A DNA stretch of 50,744 bases from Trichormus sp. M33_DOE_039. GTDB taxonomy: Bacteria; Cyanobacteriota; Cyanobacteriia; Cyanobacteriales; Nostocaceae. The translations under genes and the position numbers were made by a program. Within the stretch, counting starts at the first letter, position 1. Every line of letters starts with the position of its first letter. The DNA lies in assembly GCA_015296085.1 (NCBI GenBank), contig DVDT01000041.1:1-50744 (forward strand), written 5' to 3'. The notes beneath the pieces were generated by a model, which saw only the letters and a program-made list of their open reading frames with translations, was not told the DNA's origin and searched no databases. Positions 26,229-35,857 of this stretch are shown here, one piece after another.

Positions 26229-28955
26229 TTAAAGTACGTATAATTCTGTGCCGGTAACTCCGTCTGTAGCGGTGAAGAACAGTTTCGTACCAACGACAGT
26301 GAGCCAGCCAGGGTTAGCATTCCCTTCGATATCAATGCTGCTAACCCTACGTGTATTCGGCTCTGTGCCGTCACTGAACCACACCTCTCGACTGAGACCA
26401 TCGGAAGCGGCAAAAGCAAGCTCGCCATTGAAGTTGACAAGACCAGTGGGAAGACTGTCAGGGCTACCAGATGAGATATCCTTAACCATGTTGGTGGTTG
26501 TACCATCTGTTCGCCATAGCTCTAAACCGGAAGTAGGATTATTTGCTACAAAATAGAGCGTATTTCCCACAGCAGTTAAATAGAAAGAACCTATACCTAG
26601 ATTGGGTGCTTGTCCATCAGTCCCAATTATTTGAGTTCCAGCAGGTGTACCGTCACTCTTCCACAGTTCAAAGTTAAAGTCATTGTCGCTATCCGTGACA
26701 AAGTACAAGGTGTTACCTACGGCTGTCAAATAATCTGGAGAGTAGGAGTTATTACCAGGGGTAATATCTTTGAGTAAGCTAGCTGTAGTTCCGCTTTGAT
26801 ACTGCCAGATTTCCTGTCCACTTGAGCCATTATTGGCTGTGAAGTATAAGGTAGTACCAACAACTGTCAAACTGCGGGGAGTAATGTTAGTAGCACTTCC
26901 AGCAGTGATTACTTGAGTACCGGCTATAGTACCGTCGGTTGACCAGAGTTGGCGGTTATTTTGGGCTGTGAAGAAGAGACGATTATTAAAAGCAGTGGTA
27001 AAAGTAGGTGTACTGCTAGTAGCGAAGCTGGGGTTAATGTCTACTAAATTGAGGCTTGTGCCATTATAAACCCACAATTTTCGAGTGCTACTATTATCGA
27101 CGGCAGTAAAGAAAAGTTTGTTCCCAGCTACTGTCAAATTATTGGGATTAGAATTACCAGTACCAGTATTTATATCACTGATTCTATTAACTGAAGTACC
27201 GTTATATTCCCATAGTTCCTGACCAAAACTACTATTGCTGGCGGTAAAGTATAACCTGTTGTTGAAGACTGTCAGATTACTAGGATTAAAGTCAGTAATA
27301 TTACTCAAACGAGTGGCTGTGCTACCATTACTACTCCACAACTGCACACCCGTAGAGCTATCATTAGCCGTGAAATATAACGTATTCCCTAATGCAGTGA
27401 GATTGGCAGGGTCGGAATTGCCAATAGGATTAATGTCTTGTACTAATGTGGCTTGGAGCTGTGCTTCAATATTCAAATCATAGAAAGTATTGGCTAACCC
27501 AGAGTTGAAGACACGAATAAAGTATGTACCTGCATTAAGAGTTGTGTTAATACTTTCGTTGCTATTTCCGGTTTGATTAGATATGGCTATTTGTGTACCA
27601 ACAGAGTTGAGTAGTTGCAAATCTGCATTGACTAGTTGTGGATCTAAATAGCTACTGACAATACTCAGGTCAATAGTTACCTCACTCGATCCATTCAGGG
27701 TGAATCTGTAGTAATCGTTAGTGTCTAGGTTGCCTACAAAGTCTCTAGGGATGGGATTAGCTAAGTTTAACGTTTGGGCTGATGTTGTACTGTTAGCTCC
27801 TAGATCAGTGCCGATGGTTTCCGCAGAAGCACTGAGGATATACTGGGCTGTGTCTGCTGAAGCCCGATTCACTAGAATATTGTAAGTACCAGCATTCAGA
27901 CTCATCCGAACTCGATCTAAGGCTGTTCCGGTCTGGGTTGAACTAATAATGGTTGCACCAGTTTGGTTTTGCAGGAATAAGTTAGCATCTGCTGTTAGGG
28001 ATGTGAAGCGGATATCTACTAGAGATGTTGAGGCTAAGGTGAAGGTGTAATAGTCGTTAGTGTCTGCGAGACTGACTTGATCTGAGGCAATCTGTGCAAA
28101 GGTAGCGGGTAAGTTAACCGGGGTAGCCGTTCCGACTGAGTTACCCCCTCCGTCTAGTGGATCTGAGGTGAAGCTAAAATTTAACTGATAGTTACCGGGT
28201 AGTAAATTGGCTACAGCCCGAATATAGTATGTACCTGCGGCAAGACTACGACTAATTGATTCTGATGCTGTGCCAGTGGTAGCACTACTTTGTAACAATG
28301 CGACACTGTTTCTCAGTTCCAGATCAGCATAGAGTGTATCTGTTCCATTCAGACTACTCAAGCCAATATTAACCGTACCACTGGCATTTAATGTAAAGCT
28401 GTAGTAGTCCTCTGCGTCTATAATCTGACCTAAACCACTTACATAATCAGTTATGGGAGCAATTGTATTGCTGGTGGTGAAAGTACCAATATTTCTGGCT
28501 GTGCCAATTGTATTATCTATTGATGGATTTGCTATGTTGCTTTCTTGAATCGCTTCTGCGGAGAGTCTAAGATTATATGAGGTTGTGGTTGAACCACTGG
28601 GAATAAAAGCGTGTGCATAAAATACGTTATCGGGTGTATTATTCAGGCTAAAGCGAATTAGTTCTGGGGTAATTCCGGTATTGCTGGAAGCACGTAGGGA
28701 GCCACCAGCACTATTTCGCAGGAATAAGTTAGCATCAGCAGTTAGTCCATCCATTTCCAGTGTGACTATACTGGAACTGCTCAAAGTAAATCTGTAGTAG
28801 TCAGATAAATCAGATGGACTGAGACGGCTGAGAGCGTCTTGAAATAAGCTTGGTGTACCGAGGAGAGAACCACCAATATAAGTCGCAGTATCTAATGCTG
28901 TGGATGTGCTACTACCAGGATCAGGAAAAGGAGTTGTACTGTTATATGTACCCAT
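26229..28955 (-). CDS. Large PPC-domain and ELWxxDGT-repeat protein
   Basis: A 908-residue acidic protein in two halves. Residues about 20-500 hold four PPC-like beta sandwiches, each with a DYYRFTL/DYYSFTL/DYYTFTL core and an 'AGTYxIxV' strand. Residues about 505-908 hold eight or nine ~45-residue repeats of the ELWxxDGT type (LTAVGNTLYFTANDS, then ELWKSDGTPAGTQI), which probably close a beta propeller. No N-terminal signal peptide exists (MGTYNSTTPFPDPGSS), so export by type I secretion or from an unprocessed terminus is possible; no RTX nonapeptides are visible. It is 172 bases upstream of the pilin-like gene on the same strand. An adhesin or matrix role is inference. Confidence 0.82.
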   Translation of the reverse strand: MGTYNSTTPFPDPGSSTSTALDTATYIGGSLLGTPSLFQDALSRLSPSDLSDYYRFTLSSSSIVTLEMDGLTADANLFLRNSAGGSLRASSNTGITPELIRFSLNNTPDNVFYAHAFIPSGSTTTSYNLRLSAEAIQESNIANPSIDNTIGTARNIGTFTTSNTIAPITDYVSGLGQIIDAEDYYSFTLNASGTVNIGLSSLNGTDTLYADLELRNSVALLQSSATTGTASESISRSLAAGTYYIRAVANLLPGNYQLNFSFTSDPLDGGGNSVGTATPVNLPATFAQIASDQVSLADTNDYYTFTLASTSLVDIRFTSLTADANLFLQNQTGATIISSTQTGTALDRVRMSLNAGTYNILVNRASADTAQYILSASAETIGTDLGANSTTSAQTLNLANPIPRDFVGNLDTNDYYRFTLNGSSEVTIDLSIVSSYLDPQLVNADLQLLNSVGTQIAISNQTGNSNESINTTLNAGTYFIRVFNSGLANTFYDLNIEAQLQATLVQDINPIGNSDPANLTALGNTLYFTANDSSTGVQLWSSNGSTATRLSNITDFNPSNLTVFNNRLYFTASNSSFGQELWEYNGTSVNRISDINTGTGNSNPNNLTVAGNKLFFTAVDNSSTRKLWVYNGTSLNLVDINPSFATSSTPTFTTAFNNRLFFTAQNNRQLWSTDGTIAGTQVITAGSATNITPRSLTVVGTTLYFTANNGSSGQEIWQYQSGTTASLLKDITPGNNSYSPDYLTAVGNTLYFVTDSDNDFNFELWKSDGTPAGTQIIGTDGQAPNLGIGSFYLTAVGNTLYFVANNPTSGLELWRTDGTTTNMVKDISSGSPDSLPTGLVNFNGELAFAASDGLSREVWFSDGTEPNTRRVSSIDIEGNANPGWLTVVGTKLFFTATDGVTGTELYVL

Positions 28956-29806
28956 AATTATTTTTTATATTTTTAGAAAGTCAACATCTAAATAAATACG
29001 CTGGCTCAGACTTGATGATTTACGGCAATGCAGCACAAATTTATTTCCGTCAGTCAACCAAAGATGATTTTTGCTGCTTTCAAAGCAACATTTGGTTTTG
29101 TGGAGATGCAACCAAATTAGAAGCAGGAGTTCTAATTGCTGAATGTAAATGGTTGTGTGTGACTGGATAGATGCCAGATTTTCTAAACTTTAATATCTAT
29201 CAGTTACGAGAGATATTTTTTCGATTGCTAGGAGTTTTTTTAGATATATTCGGTTGCTGCTGTATGAGTGGTTAACTGCTAGTAGGGGAGTAAAAGTAAA
29301 GTTCGTGCTATCTATGAATTTGCCCTGATTATTTTTGCAACTACATTTTCGTTACAAACTTTAAAACATACACGAATATAAAGTCTTTTCTTTTGATATT
29401 CTTGTGTTTTATAGATTATTTCCTTCCAGGTCAACTGCATCTAGAATTTAACTTTTATGCCAAAAAGTTTGCTTCCGTGTAAACACTTAAAAACTCAAAA
29501 TTCGGTAATTAAAAATTTAAGCATTGTTAAGGGGATTTTTTATGTATAAAAAAACTGGTATATTTTTCTATTTCGTTAATAATCATTACTCGAATCAAAC
29601 AGGTGAATATGTGGTAAATACTGACTTATAGAGAGTAGAGCTTTGGGAATTGAGAAATATCCGTATTGTTGACGGTTGAGCGTTGACTGCCAAATAACCT
29701 GATGAGTGACTGGTTAATTTCAAGGCGTAATAGCTTACGCTAATTTATGTGGTGGGGTGGTGCGATCGCCACAAAAGATAAGACCAGATTTTTTTTAGAT
29801 TACCGA
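28956..29806. other. Spacer between divergent genes
   Basis: About 850 bases holding the promoters of the PPC/ELWxxDGT gene (leftward) and the histidine kinase (rightward). It is AT-rich with stops in all frames read and no recognisable hairpin, repeat array or RNA. An in-frame ATG at 29747 could extend the kinase by 20 residues across a HIP1 site. Confidence 0.4.
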
Positions 29807-31216
29807 ATGTTTCAAGCTACTCGTCGCCGTCTGGCTATTTGGTACACTGCCGTTACTGCTGTGTTGCTACTACTGTTTGCTAGTGGCGTGTATTTATATG
29901 TCCGTAATACATTAGTTGAGCGGATTGACGATACCCTCAATCATGTAGTGGAAATAGTCGAGCGATCACTGGTTATTGAAAGAGCCAACAATGAGCTTGA
30001 ACCATTCCGCATTAATGTAGAAGCCAGTTTTCGCAACAATGCAGAGACGGTAGAAGATGACCACATTGATTTAGAGTGGTTTAGTCCGACTGGTGAATTA
30101 ATTTGGTCTACTTTTTCTGAACCTCTAAATATTCCCATACATAGCGATCGCACCGGTGAAACTGTACGCATAGTTAAACAAGAAAGATGGGGAAACGCAG
30201 AAAATCCGGATTCTCCGCTACTATTGCGCCAAATTACTCAACGGGTAGAAATGGGAAGACAGGTGTTGGGATATCTGCGGGTGAGTCATCCTTGGTTTGA
30301 GGTGACTAAACCTAGTCGCCAGTTAATTTTTGATTTGGCGTTGGGTACAGGGTTAATGGTGGTGTCTGTGGCTGCTAGCGGTTGGTTTCTTTCGGGTAAG
30401 GCGATGCAACCCGTTGGCGAGTCTTACCAAAGGCTGAAACAATTTACGGCTGATGCTTCTCATGAATTGAGAAGTCCGATTACTTTGATTCAAACTAATG
30501 TGCAGGTAGCTTTAACGGACTTGGAATTAACAGAAACCGAGGCTAGCGTTGCTAAAAATTATCGCCAACAGTTAAAGGTGGTAGAACGACTAACCCAGCG
30601 TTTGGGTAGGTTAGTGAATGATTTATTGTTTCTTGCGCGTCAAGATGGTGGGATGAGCAAAGATGACTTTACAGCTTGTCCTGTAGATGCGTTGCTTATG
30701 GAAGTGGTAGAGGAACAACAACTCCTAGCCGCAGAAAAAGCCATTAAGCTGAACTTACATCTAGTTGACCATCCCGCATCTGAAATTAGTCCAGAATTGC
30801 TAGAAAATTGGTTCACACTCTGGGGTAACTGGGATCAATTAGTGCGTTTATTCACTAATTTGATTGGCAATGCTTTGCAATATACGCCAGCCGATGGTGA
30901 GGTGAATGTGGAATTATCAAGGATCGAGCGAATTCGCTACAATAGTTTTCCTTGTTTGCAAATTAAGGTGAGTGATACTGGTGTCGGAATTCCAAATGAA
31001 GCGTTACCCAGATTATTTGACCGTTTTTATCGAGTCGATCCTGCACGCACCCACAAAACGAGGAATATTGCTACAGACAGTGCTACAGGTTCAGGTTTGG
31101 GACTGGCGATCGCTCAAGCTATTGTGGAACATCATCAAGGTCAAATTCAAGTAGAAAGTACTGTAGGTAAGGGTACTACTTTTATTGTGAGTTTACCAGT
31201 CACTCCTGAGTCTTAA
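29807..31216 (+). CDS. Membrane sensor histidine kinase (orphan)
   Basis: A 469-residue protein from the ATG at 29807 (MFQATRRRLAIWYTAVTAVL), which puts a basic stretch directly before TM1 (about 9-31). The extracytoplasmic sensor spans about 32-172 and TM2 about 173-195. Then come the H-box FTADASHELRSPITLIQTN (His219), N-box NLIGNALQYTP, G1 VSDTGVGIP, F-box LFDRFYRVDPART and G2 GSGLGLAIAQAI, all intact. No HAMP is obvious; a short linker joins TM2 to the dimerisation helix. The sensor has many acidic residues and no Cys/His metal site. No response-regulator gene is next to it, so its partner and signal are unknown. Confidence 0.88.
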   Translation: MFQATRRRLAIWYTAVTAVLLLLFASGVYLYVRNTLVERIDDTLNHVVEIVERSLVIERANNELEPFRINVEASFRNNAETVEDDHIDLEWFSPTGELIWSTFSEPLNIPIHSDRTGETVRIVKQERWGNAENPDSPLLLRQITQRVEMGRQVLGYLRVSHPWFEVTKPSRQLIFDLALGTGLMVVSVAASGWFLSGKAMQPVGESYQRLKQFTADASHELRSPITLIQTNVQVALTDLELTETEASVAKNYRQQLKVVERLTQRLGRLVNDLLFLARQDGGMSKDDFTACPVDALLMEVVEEQQLLAAEKAIKLNLHLVDHPASEISPELLENWFTLWGNWDQLVRLFTNLIGNALQYTPADGEVNVELSRIERIRYNSFPCLQIKVSDTGVGIPNEALPRLFDRFYRVDPARTHKTRNIATDSATGSGLGLAIAQAIVEHHQGQIQVESTVGKGTTFIVSLPVTPES

Positions 31217-31356
31217 TTGATTAATTAATATTTGTTTCCTGTGGCAGATGAATTATATTCTCTTGTTTGATTAATTTGTTTACTAATGGTTGCATGATTT
31301 GGCTGTAATTGTATGTGCCGAAAAATGCGATTGTGAAGTAATTTTTGGAGTTTATA

Positions 31357-31836
31357 ATGTCAACTGCTATCCAAGAAAGAGATATACCATTTTTAGAAAA
31401 AGTTAAATTAGGAAGTGGTTTATCTGATGTCTATGACGCTAGAGACATTACAGAAGTAGTCTTTCGGGTAATGCGTGATTTGATGACTACAGAAGCAGCC
31501 GATCATGTTGGAGAAGAACTGCACAAACCAGCAGAAATCACTGATGATAAATCTCTGCAAATGGAAATTGCTGATTTGTGGCATGATACCAATCCGCTGG
31601 TAGGATTTTTAAGTCGGGTACGTCCACCTTGGCAGGGGCCTGGTATTTTCAAAATTGATAGCGATCGCTTTTTATTTCGGGTAGCCAATGAAGGCGGAAT
31701 GCCTCCGAATGTAGACCGGGAACAAGTTGTTAAGGCTGTTTTTTCAGCTACTAAAGATGAATTGTCTCCAGAAAGAATAGAAGAAATTGCTAGTTGGCTA
31801 CCCAACAAAATTCGCCAACTGTGGGAAGAAGCTTAG
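31357..31836 (+). CDS. DUF2267-like protein
   Basis: A 159-residue soluble protein. The ATG at 31357 follows TGGAG at proper spacing; four residues upstream (MEFI) are excluded. ARDITEVVFRVMRDLMTTEAADHVGEEL, two VxRV-type segments, DREQVVKAVFSATKDELSPERIEEIASWLP and KIRQLWEEA follow the DUF2267 pattern of two helical repeats in which an 'A-x-x-v-x-x-x-l...L-s-x-e-E...v...LP...lW' unit recurs. The function of the family is unknown; members often accompany stress genes. It is a single gene. Confidence 0.72.
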   Translation: MSTAIQERDIPFLEKVKLGSGLSDVYDARDITEVVFRVMRDLMTTEAADHVGEELHKPAEITDDKSLQMEIADLWHDTNPLVGFLSRVRPPWQGPGIFKIDSDRFLFRVANEGGMPPNVDREQVVKAVFSATKDELSPERIEEIASWLPNKIRQLWEEA

Positions 31837-31981
31837 TAAGAATTTGAAAAGTAATTCAGCACAATTAGAGGTGCAAGGACTTGCACCTCTACCAATTAGT
31901 TATTTGTTGTATAAATTTCTTAAATGTATTAACTACATCATAAATATATCGATACGATTTCAACTAATCAGGAGCAATATT

Positions 31982-32785
31982 ATGAATACAAAGTCTCAAA
32001 AATTATTTGGTGCTATCTGTGGAAGTTTACTAATGAGTATCCCAGTAATTCCTCAAGTAGCATCGGCACAACAATCATCTCCCAAAGTAAATCCTTGTCC
32101 TAGTATTTTCTATGAAGAACCTCATAACAATCGGGTTGTAGTACCTCAAGGTTGTCCTCCCAATGCGTTAACGCGCAGATTAGAGGCTCAAGGATTGCTA
32201 CCTCCAGTTACGTCCCCAACTACTCAAACACCGTACTCACAAGGTATGGGTGGCGAAGCCCCAGAAGCACGTACTCCCGGACTAAATCCTTGTCCTCGCA
32301 TTTACTATGAAGAACCTTTCAACTCTAGAAACGTAGTACCTCAAGGTTGTCCTCCCAACGCTCTCACCCAACAATTACAAGCAAGGGGGATCACTCCAGA
32401 AGCAGCGATTCCTGCTACTCCGGAGGTATCTGTAACTCAACCACCACTACCCAGTCAACAACAGCAACCCAGTACTAGACTCGCACTAGTGAACAATCAG
32501 GTTAATGTGCGGTTGGTAAATGAGACTGGTGCTGAGGTAACTTATGAAGTTATTGGTGATACACCACCGCGATCGCTTCAAGGTAAATCAGATGTCATGT
32601 TACAAGGTTTAAACGCACCTGTTACAGTCACACTCTACCGCAATGATGGCGGTCTGCTGCAAGTAACTCCACAACCTACTTCAACCCCAGGGATGTTGGA
32701 AGTGAGATTAAACGCAACCACCAACTTTGGACAGGAGAAAACTACAGTCCGAGTTCAAGAAAACGGTTCGGTGTTTTTGAATTAG
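31982..32785 (+). CDS. Exported protein with two 35-residue Cys/Pro repeats
   Basis: A 267-residue protein. The ATG at 31982 has AGGAG eight bases upstream, ruling out a longer frame. The signal peptide ends ASAQQ (about residue 28). Two near-identical units follow, NPCPSIFYEEPHNNRVVVPQ with GCPPNALTRRLEAQG, and NPCPRIYYEEPFNSRNVVPQ with GCPPNALTQQLQARG, each holding two cysteines that could form an internal disulfide. A Pro/Gln/Thr linker leads to a C-terminal beta domain (VNVRLVNETGAEVTYEVIGD, then VMLQGLNAPVTVTLYR). No family was recognised; probably periplasmic or cell-surface. Confidence 0.75.
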   Translation: MNTKSQKLFGAICGSLLMSIPVIPQVASAQQSSPKVNPCPSIFYEEPHNNRVVVPQGCPPNALTRRLEAQGLLPPVTSPTTQTPYSQGMGGEAPEARTPGLNPCPRIYYEEPFNSRNVVPQGCPPNALTQQLQARGITPEAAIPATPEVSVTQPPLPSQQQQPSTRLALVNNQVNVRLVNETGAEVTYEVIGDTPPRSLQGKSDVMLQGLNAPVTVTLYRNDGGLLQVTPQPTSTPGMLEVRLNATTNFGQEKTTVRVQENGSVFLN

Positions 32786-32851
32786 TCATTAATATGGGAC
32801 ATGGGGTATTGGAAACATGATTATCTACTTTTCTCTTTCAGTACCCAGTCC

Positions 32852-33955
32852 CTAGTCCCCAGTCCCCTTGATCCGCCGCTTTAACATTTGGGTTAAGCGA
32901 TCGCGTAATAGCACTTCTTTTTTACTGTCTTCTAGACTTTGTGACAGGATAATCGCTCTCTCATAAAAATTCTGAGCAGTTGGGTAATTACCTAACTGCT
33001 CATAAAGTTGAGCGTAAGATTCAAAAGACCTTAATTGTTCTGGCAAATTTTGTAATTCTTGAGCGAGGATTAAACGTTGTTGGAGTAATTCAAAGGCGCG
33101 TTCATAGCGTCCTGCAGCAGTGTGTGCGGTAACTAAACCATCAATCGCGCGAATTTGGTTGGCGCGATCGCGGTTAATTCTGGCCATTCCCATCGCTGCA
33201 CCATAGGTTGCAATGGTATCTTGATAGTTACCAGCCGCTAAGTAAGCATCGCCTAAATTATTTAAGGTATTTAATTCACCGCGTAGATCACCAGTACGGC
33301 GACGGTAGATTAAAGCTGTCTCATACAGTTTAATGGCTTTGTTGAAATCTCCCTGTCGGGCCGATACCAAACCTAAATTGCTGAGGGATAATCCTTCACC
33401 TTCTACATTTTTGACGTTTTGAGCAATTTTTAGAGCTTCTTCTAGGGTTTTTCCCGCGGGGATAGCTTCACCAGCTTGTAAAAATAAAGTGCCAATGTTA
33501 TTTAAAACAAAGATTTGCGCTTGAAAGTCTTGCGTATCTCGTGCGATCGCTAACTGTCGGCGCAATGCGTCTTCACCTTCTTTGTAGCGTCCTAGTTGGA
33601 TATAAGCCTTTGCCAATAAATCATAAGTCAAGCCTTTGGCTCGCAGGTCGCCAATTAATTGGTAAGTTTCCAGTGCTTGTAAACCAGAGTCAATGGCTTT
33701 CTCTGGGTAGCCACTAGTATATTGCTGTTGACCAACACGCAATAGAGCATCCGCATCATCTCTTGATTGTCTACCAAAGGAATTATTTAACGGTCTATGC
33801 AATTGTTCAGTGATGTCAACTGCATTCGCCACCAGGGGGTTCAACAACACCGCCAAAAGCAACAGGGAAGAACTAAAAAATTTATATTTGTTTACCAACC
33901 GATATTTTGGAATTATCGAAGAGGGGAAATTTAAAATTGTCTGCCTTTGTCTCAT
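32852..33955 (-). CDS. Exported TPR-repeat protein
   Basis: A 367-residue protein with an N-terminal hydrophobic segment (FFSSSLLLLAVLLNPLVANA, about residues 26-45) after a basic leader. It is followed by six or seven tetratricopeptide repeats (for example GLTYDLLAKAYIQLGRYKEG; LNTLNNLGDAYLAAGNYQDT; LRSFESYAQLYEQLGNYPTA). It is probably a periplasmic scaffold; partners are unknown. It lies 70 bases downstream of the sigma-like gene on the same strand, so the two may be co-transcribed. Its stop codon falls inside a C-rich spacer repeat. Confidence 0.85.
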   Translation of the reverse strand: MRQRQTILNFPSSIIPKYRLVNKYKFFSSSLLLLAVLLNPLVANAVDITEQLHRPLNNSFGRQSRDDADALLRVGQQQYTSGYPEKAIDSGLQALETYQLIGDLRAKGLTYDLLAKAYIQLGRYKEGEDALRRQLAIARDTQDFQAQIFVLNNIGTLFLQAGEAIPAGKTLEEALKIAQNVKNVEGEGLSLSNLGLVSARQGDFNKAIKLYETALIYRRRTGDLRGELNTLNNLGDAYLAAGNYQDTIATYGAAMGMARINRDRANQIRAIDGLVTAHTAAGRYERAFELLQQRLILAQELQNLPEQLRSFESYAQLYEQLGNYPTAQNFYERAIILSQSLEDSKKEVLLRDRLTQMLKRRIKGTGD

Positions 33956-34025
33956 AAAATTTACCCCTGAAATTCGGGTTGAAGTAGCAGTATTAAGACT
34001 AGCAGGTTACGCATATATACTTAGG

Positions 34026-34655
34026 CTATGATTGCACTAAATCTTCCTCTAAGTAGATGGTGCGGATGTCTGCGGGTAATTTGTCCTCTAACATACGATA
34101 GCCTTCCTGGAGAAAATTGGCTACTTCGATCGGCGTAATATTTTCTCCTTCAGCTTGCAGATAAGCCGCAATGCGAGTTTCACTCCAATGAAAAGTCTGC
34201 GCCATCAACACCATTAATCTTAAAATGGGCGGCAGTTGGTCTAATGCCTGTTCGACATAGCACCATAATGGAGGAGAAGTGGCTTCCAGTGAATAATGTA
34301 TGGCTTCTGTAGGCGGTAGTTGAATTTCGTTAATGCAAACTGCAGTGATATTAATCAACCAATTTTGCAAAGTCATACTTTCCTGACCTGGCGAGGGGTT
34401 GTTTAAATCCAGTCCACCGAGTTCATAATAAATATGCCGCCAAGTCAGAGCAAATAAATACTCAGCTTGGACAGGTGATCGCGCCGAATGCTGAATCAAG
34501 GTGTAAACTATCGGGCTATAACGGCAAAAAATCACCGTAAAGAACTTACCATCATCGGGATGATGCTGAAACAGTTCCAGCAATTCTTGGTCGCTGTGAT
34601 GAAATAGCGACTTTACTAGTGGGTGGTTAGTTTCGGGAAATTGAGGAATTTGCAT
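34026..34655 (-). CDS. Sigma-70-like (ECF-type) protein, divergent
   Basis: A 209-residue protein with the outline of a small sigma factor. Residues 18-85 resemble region 2 (DQELLELFQHHPDDGKFFTV, then RYSPIVYTLIQ and EYLFALTWRHIYYEL) and residues 135-200 resemble region 4 (ALDQLPPILRLMVLMAQTFH, WSETRIAAYLQAEG, EVANFLQEGYRMLEDKL). The basic residues expected for -10 and -35 contact are few and the protein is acidic, so DNA binding may be weak or it may be a regulator derived from a sigma factor. Upstream of the TPR gene. Confidence 0.6.
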   Translation of the reverse strand: MQIPQFPETNHPLVKSLFHHSDQELLELFQHHPDDGKFFTVIFCRYSPIVYTLIQHSARSPVQAEYLFALTWRHIYYELGGLDLNNPSPGQESMTLQNWLINITAVCINEIQLPPTEAIHYSLEATSPPLWCYVEQALDQLPPILRLMVLMAQTFHWSETRIAAYLQAEGENITPIEVANFLQEGYRMLEDKLPADIRTIYLEEDLVQS

Positions 34656-34848
34656 AAGTCTGTCGGTAGATAGTAGTTAAGATAGTATTGGCAATATAAA
34701 GTTTGAGAGTCAGCCGTATAATATCTTGATGTTGGTCAGTTTAGAGTTAAGACTCAGACAAGTTTAGTCTTGGTACACTAGAATAAACCCCCTTTTAAGT
34801 CTTGATCGACAATAATAAAAGCGGCTCTCTTATATATTTAATTTGTTC

Positions 34849-35445
34849 ATGGTTATAGCAGCTAGTGTGATATCGTTTCTGCTCGCGCCTTTAACTTTAG
34901 GCTCTTTCCTACCCTCCTTACCCCTAGATAGCCTGTTTTCAACCCAGGGGATTATGGTGATGCTACTAGCAGCCTATGCTGGTGCTATGTGGTTATTCCT
35001 CACAAGTGCGCCCAAAGTGCATACTGTCATGGTGTCTGATTTAGAGATTGCTCGACAATTATATGAAGGTCTCTTAGATTTGCCAGCCGCAGAAGTACCA
35101 CTGCACTACTACTACAACTACGAACAAACCATAGGCGCGACGGGGATAGATCCACTATATATGTCCACCAGTCCCAGTTGGTCAGGGAAAACAATGAGCA
35201 ATGGCAATGATGGACTGTGGTATCAATTAAAGAAAAATACCCAACTGCACGTTATTACTGGGGCTAGTTTGGGAATGAAAAATCAGCAACGTCACGTCTG
35301 TTTTGATCGTGATTGCCTAGAAATGATTTTATTGCGGGTAGAAACACGCGGTTTAAAATTTAAGATTCGCTCTCAAAAACCCCTCAATTTTCTAGTTAAA
35401 GATTACGAAGGGCGGGTTATTGAAGTAGCTGAAGTTGCGAGTTAG
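34849..35445 (+). CDS. Membrane-anchored VOC/glyoxalase-like protein
   Basis: A 198-residue protein from the ATG at 34849. Two hydrophobic N-terminal helices (VIAASVISFLLAPLTLGSFL and GIMVMLLAAYAGAMWLFL) precede a domain with vicinal-oxygen-chelate features: KVHTVMVSDLEIARQLYEGL near the start and FLVKDYEGRVIEVAEV at the end, as in glyoxalase-like folds. Typical metal ligands are not all evident, so enzymatic activity is uncertain. It is a stand-alone gene followed by a strong hairpin at 35507-35557. Confidence 0.6.
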   Translation: MVIAASVISFLLAPLTLGSFLPSLPLDSLFSTQGIMVMLLAAYAGAMWLFLTSAPKVHTVMVSDLEIARQLYEGLLDLPAAEVPLHYYYNYEQTIGATGIDPLYMSTSPSWSGKTMSNGNDGLWYQLKKNTQLHVITGASLGMKNQQRHVCFDRDCLEMILLRVETRGLKFKIRSQKPLNFLVKDYEGRVIEVAEVAS

Positions 35446-35857
35446 TAATTAATCTTGCCATAGCACATCTATTGCGCCTCCGAATTAATTCCGAATTTCA
35501 TAACGCAAGTCAACTCAAGCAGACTCAAACATAAATTCAGTCTGCTTGAGTTGACTTTATTTATTAGCGATAAAATTTAGTTCATTTCAGAATGTGAATT
35601 TAGCATTCTCAGAGTAATCAAGTAAAAATATAGTTTATCCTAAGCACGATTTATCCTACTCCTGAGCGCAAAAATGGCAGGGATGGTAAGAATGTATTTT
35701 CAAGTATTGCTAAAGTTATCAAAATATTAGCAAAAAATTAGCAAAAAATTTATAAAAACCTATCGGTTGAAACTGCATTATTAAAATCGAATAGATTATC
35801 AGCAAATTCAAATTCAATAATCTCAATATATAAACAGATTAATAGGTAATAAGTTCA
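35446..35857. other. Spacer with one strong hairpin
   Basis: Apart from the inverted repeat at 35507-35557 it is very AT-rich, with the repeated phrase AGCAAAAAATT near 35730-35750 just upstream of the TIR gene. No ORF or RNA gene was seen. Confidence 0.4.
35507..35557. terminator. Perfect 19-bp inverted repeat, probable terminator
   Basis: AAGTCAACTCAAGCAGACT (35507-35525) and its exact reverse complement (35539-35557) flank a 13-base loop, 61 bases after the VOC-like stop. Only a short T-rich stretch (TTTATTTATT) follows, so a processing or mRNA-stability role is also possible. Confidence 0.55.

Noticed and set aside
26180-26506. 108-codon minus-strand frame at the end of the PPC/ELWxxDGT gene
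   Set aside because: It mostly overlaps the repeat-rich large gene in another frame; the periodic repeats explain its openness.
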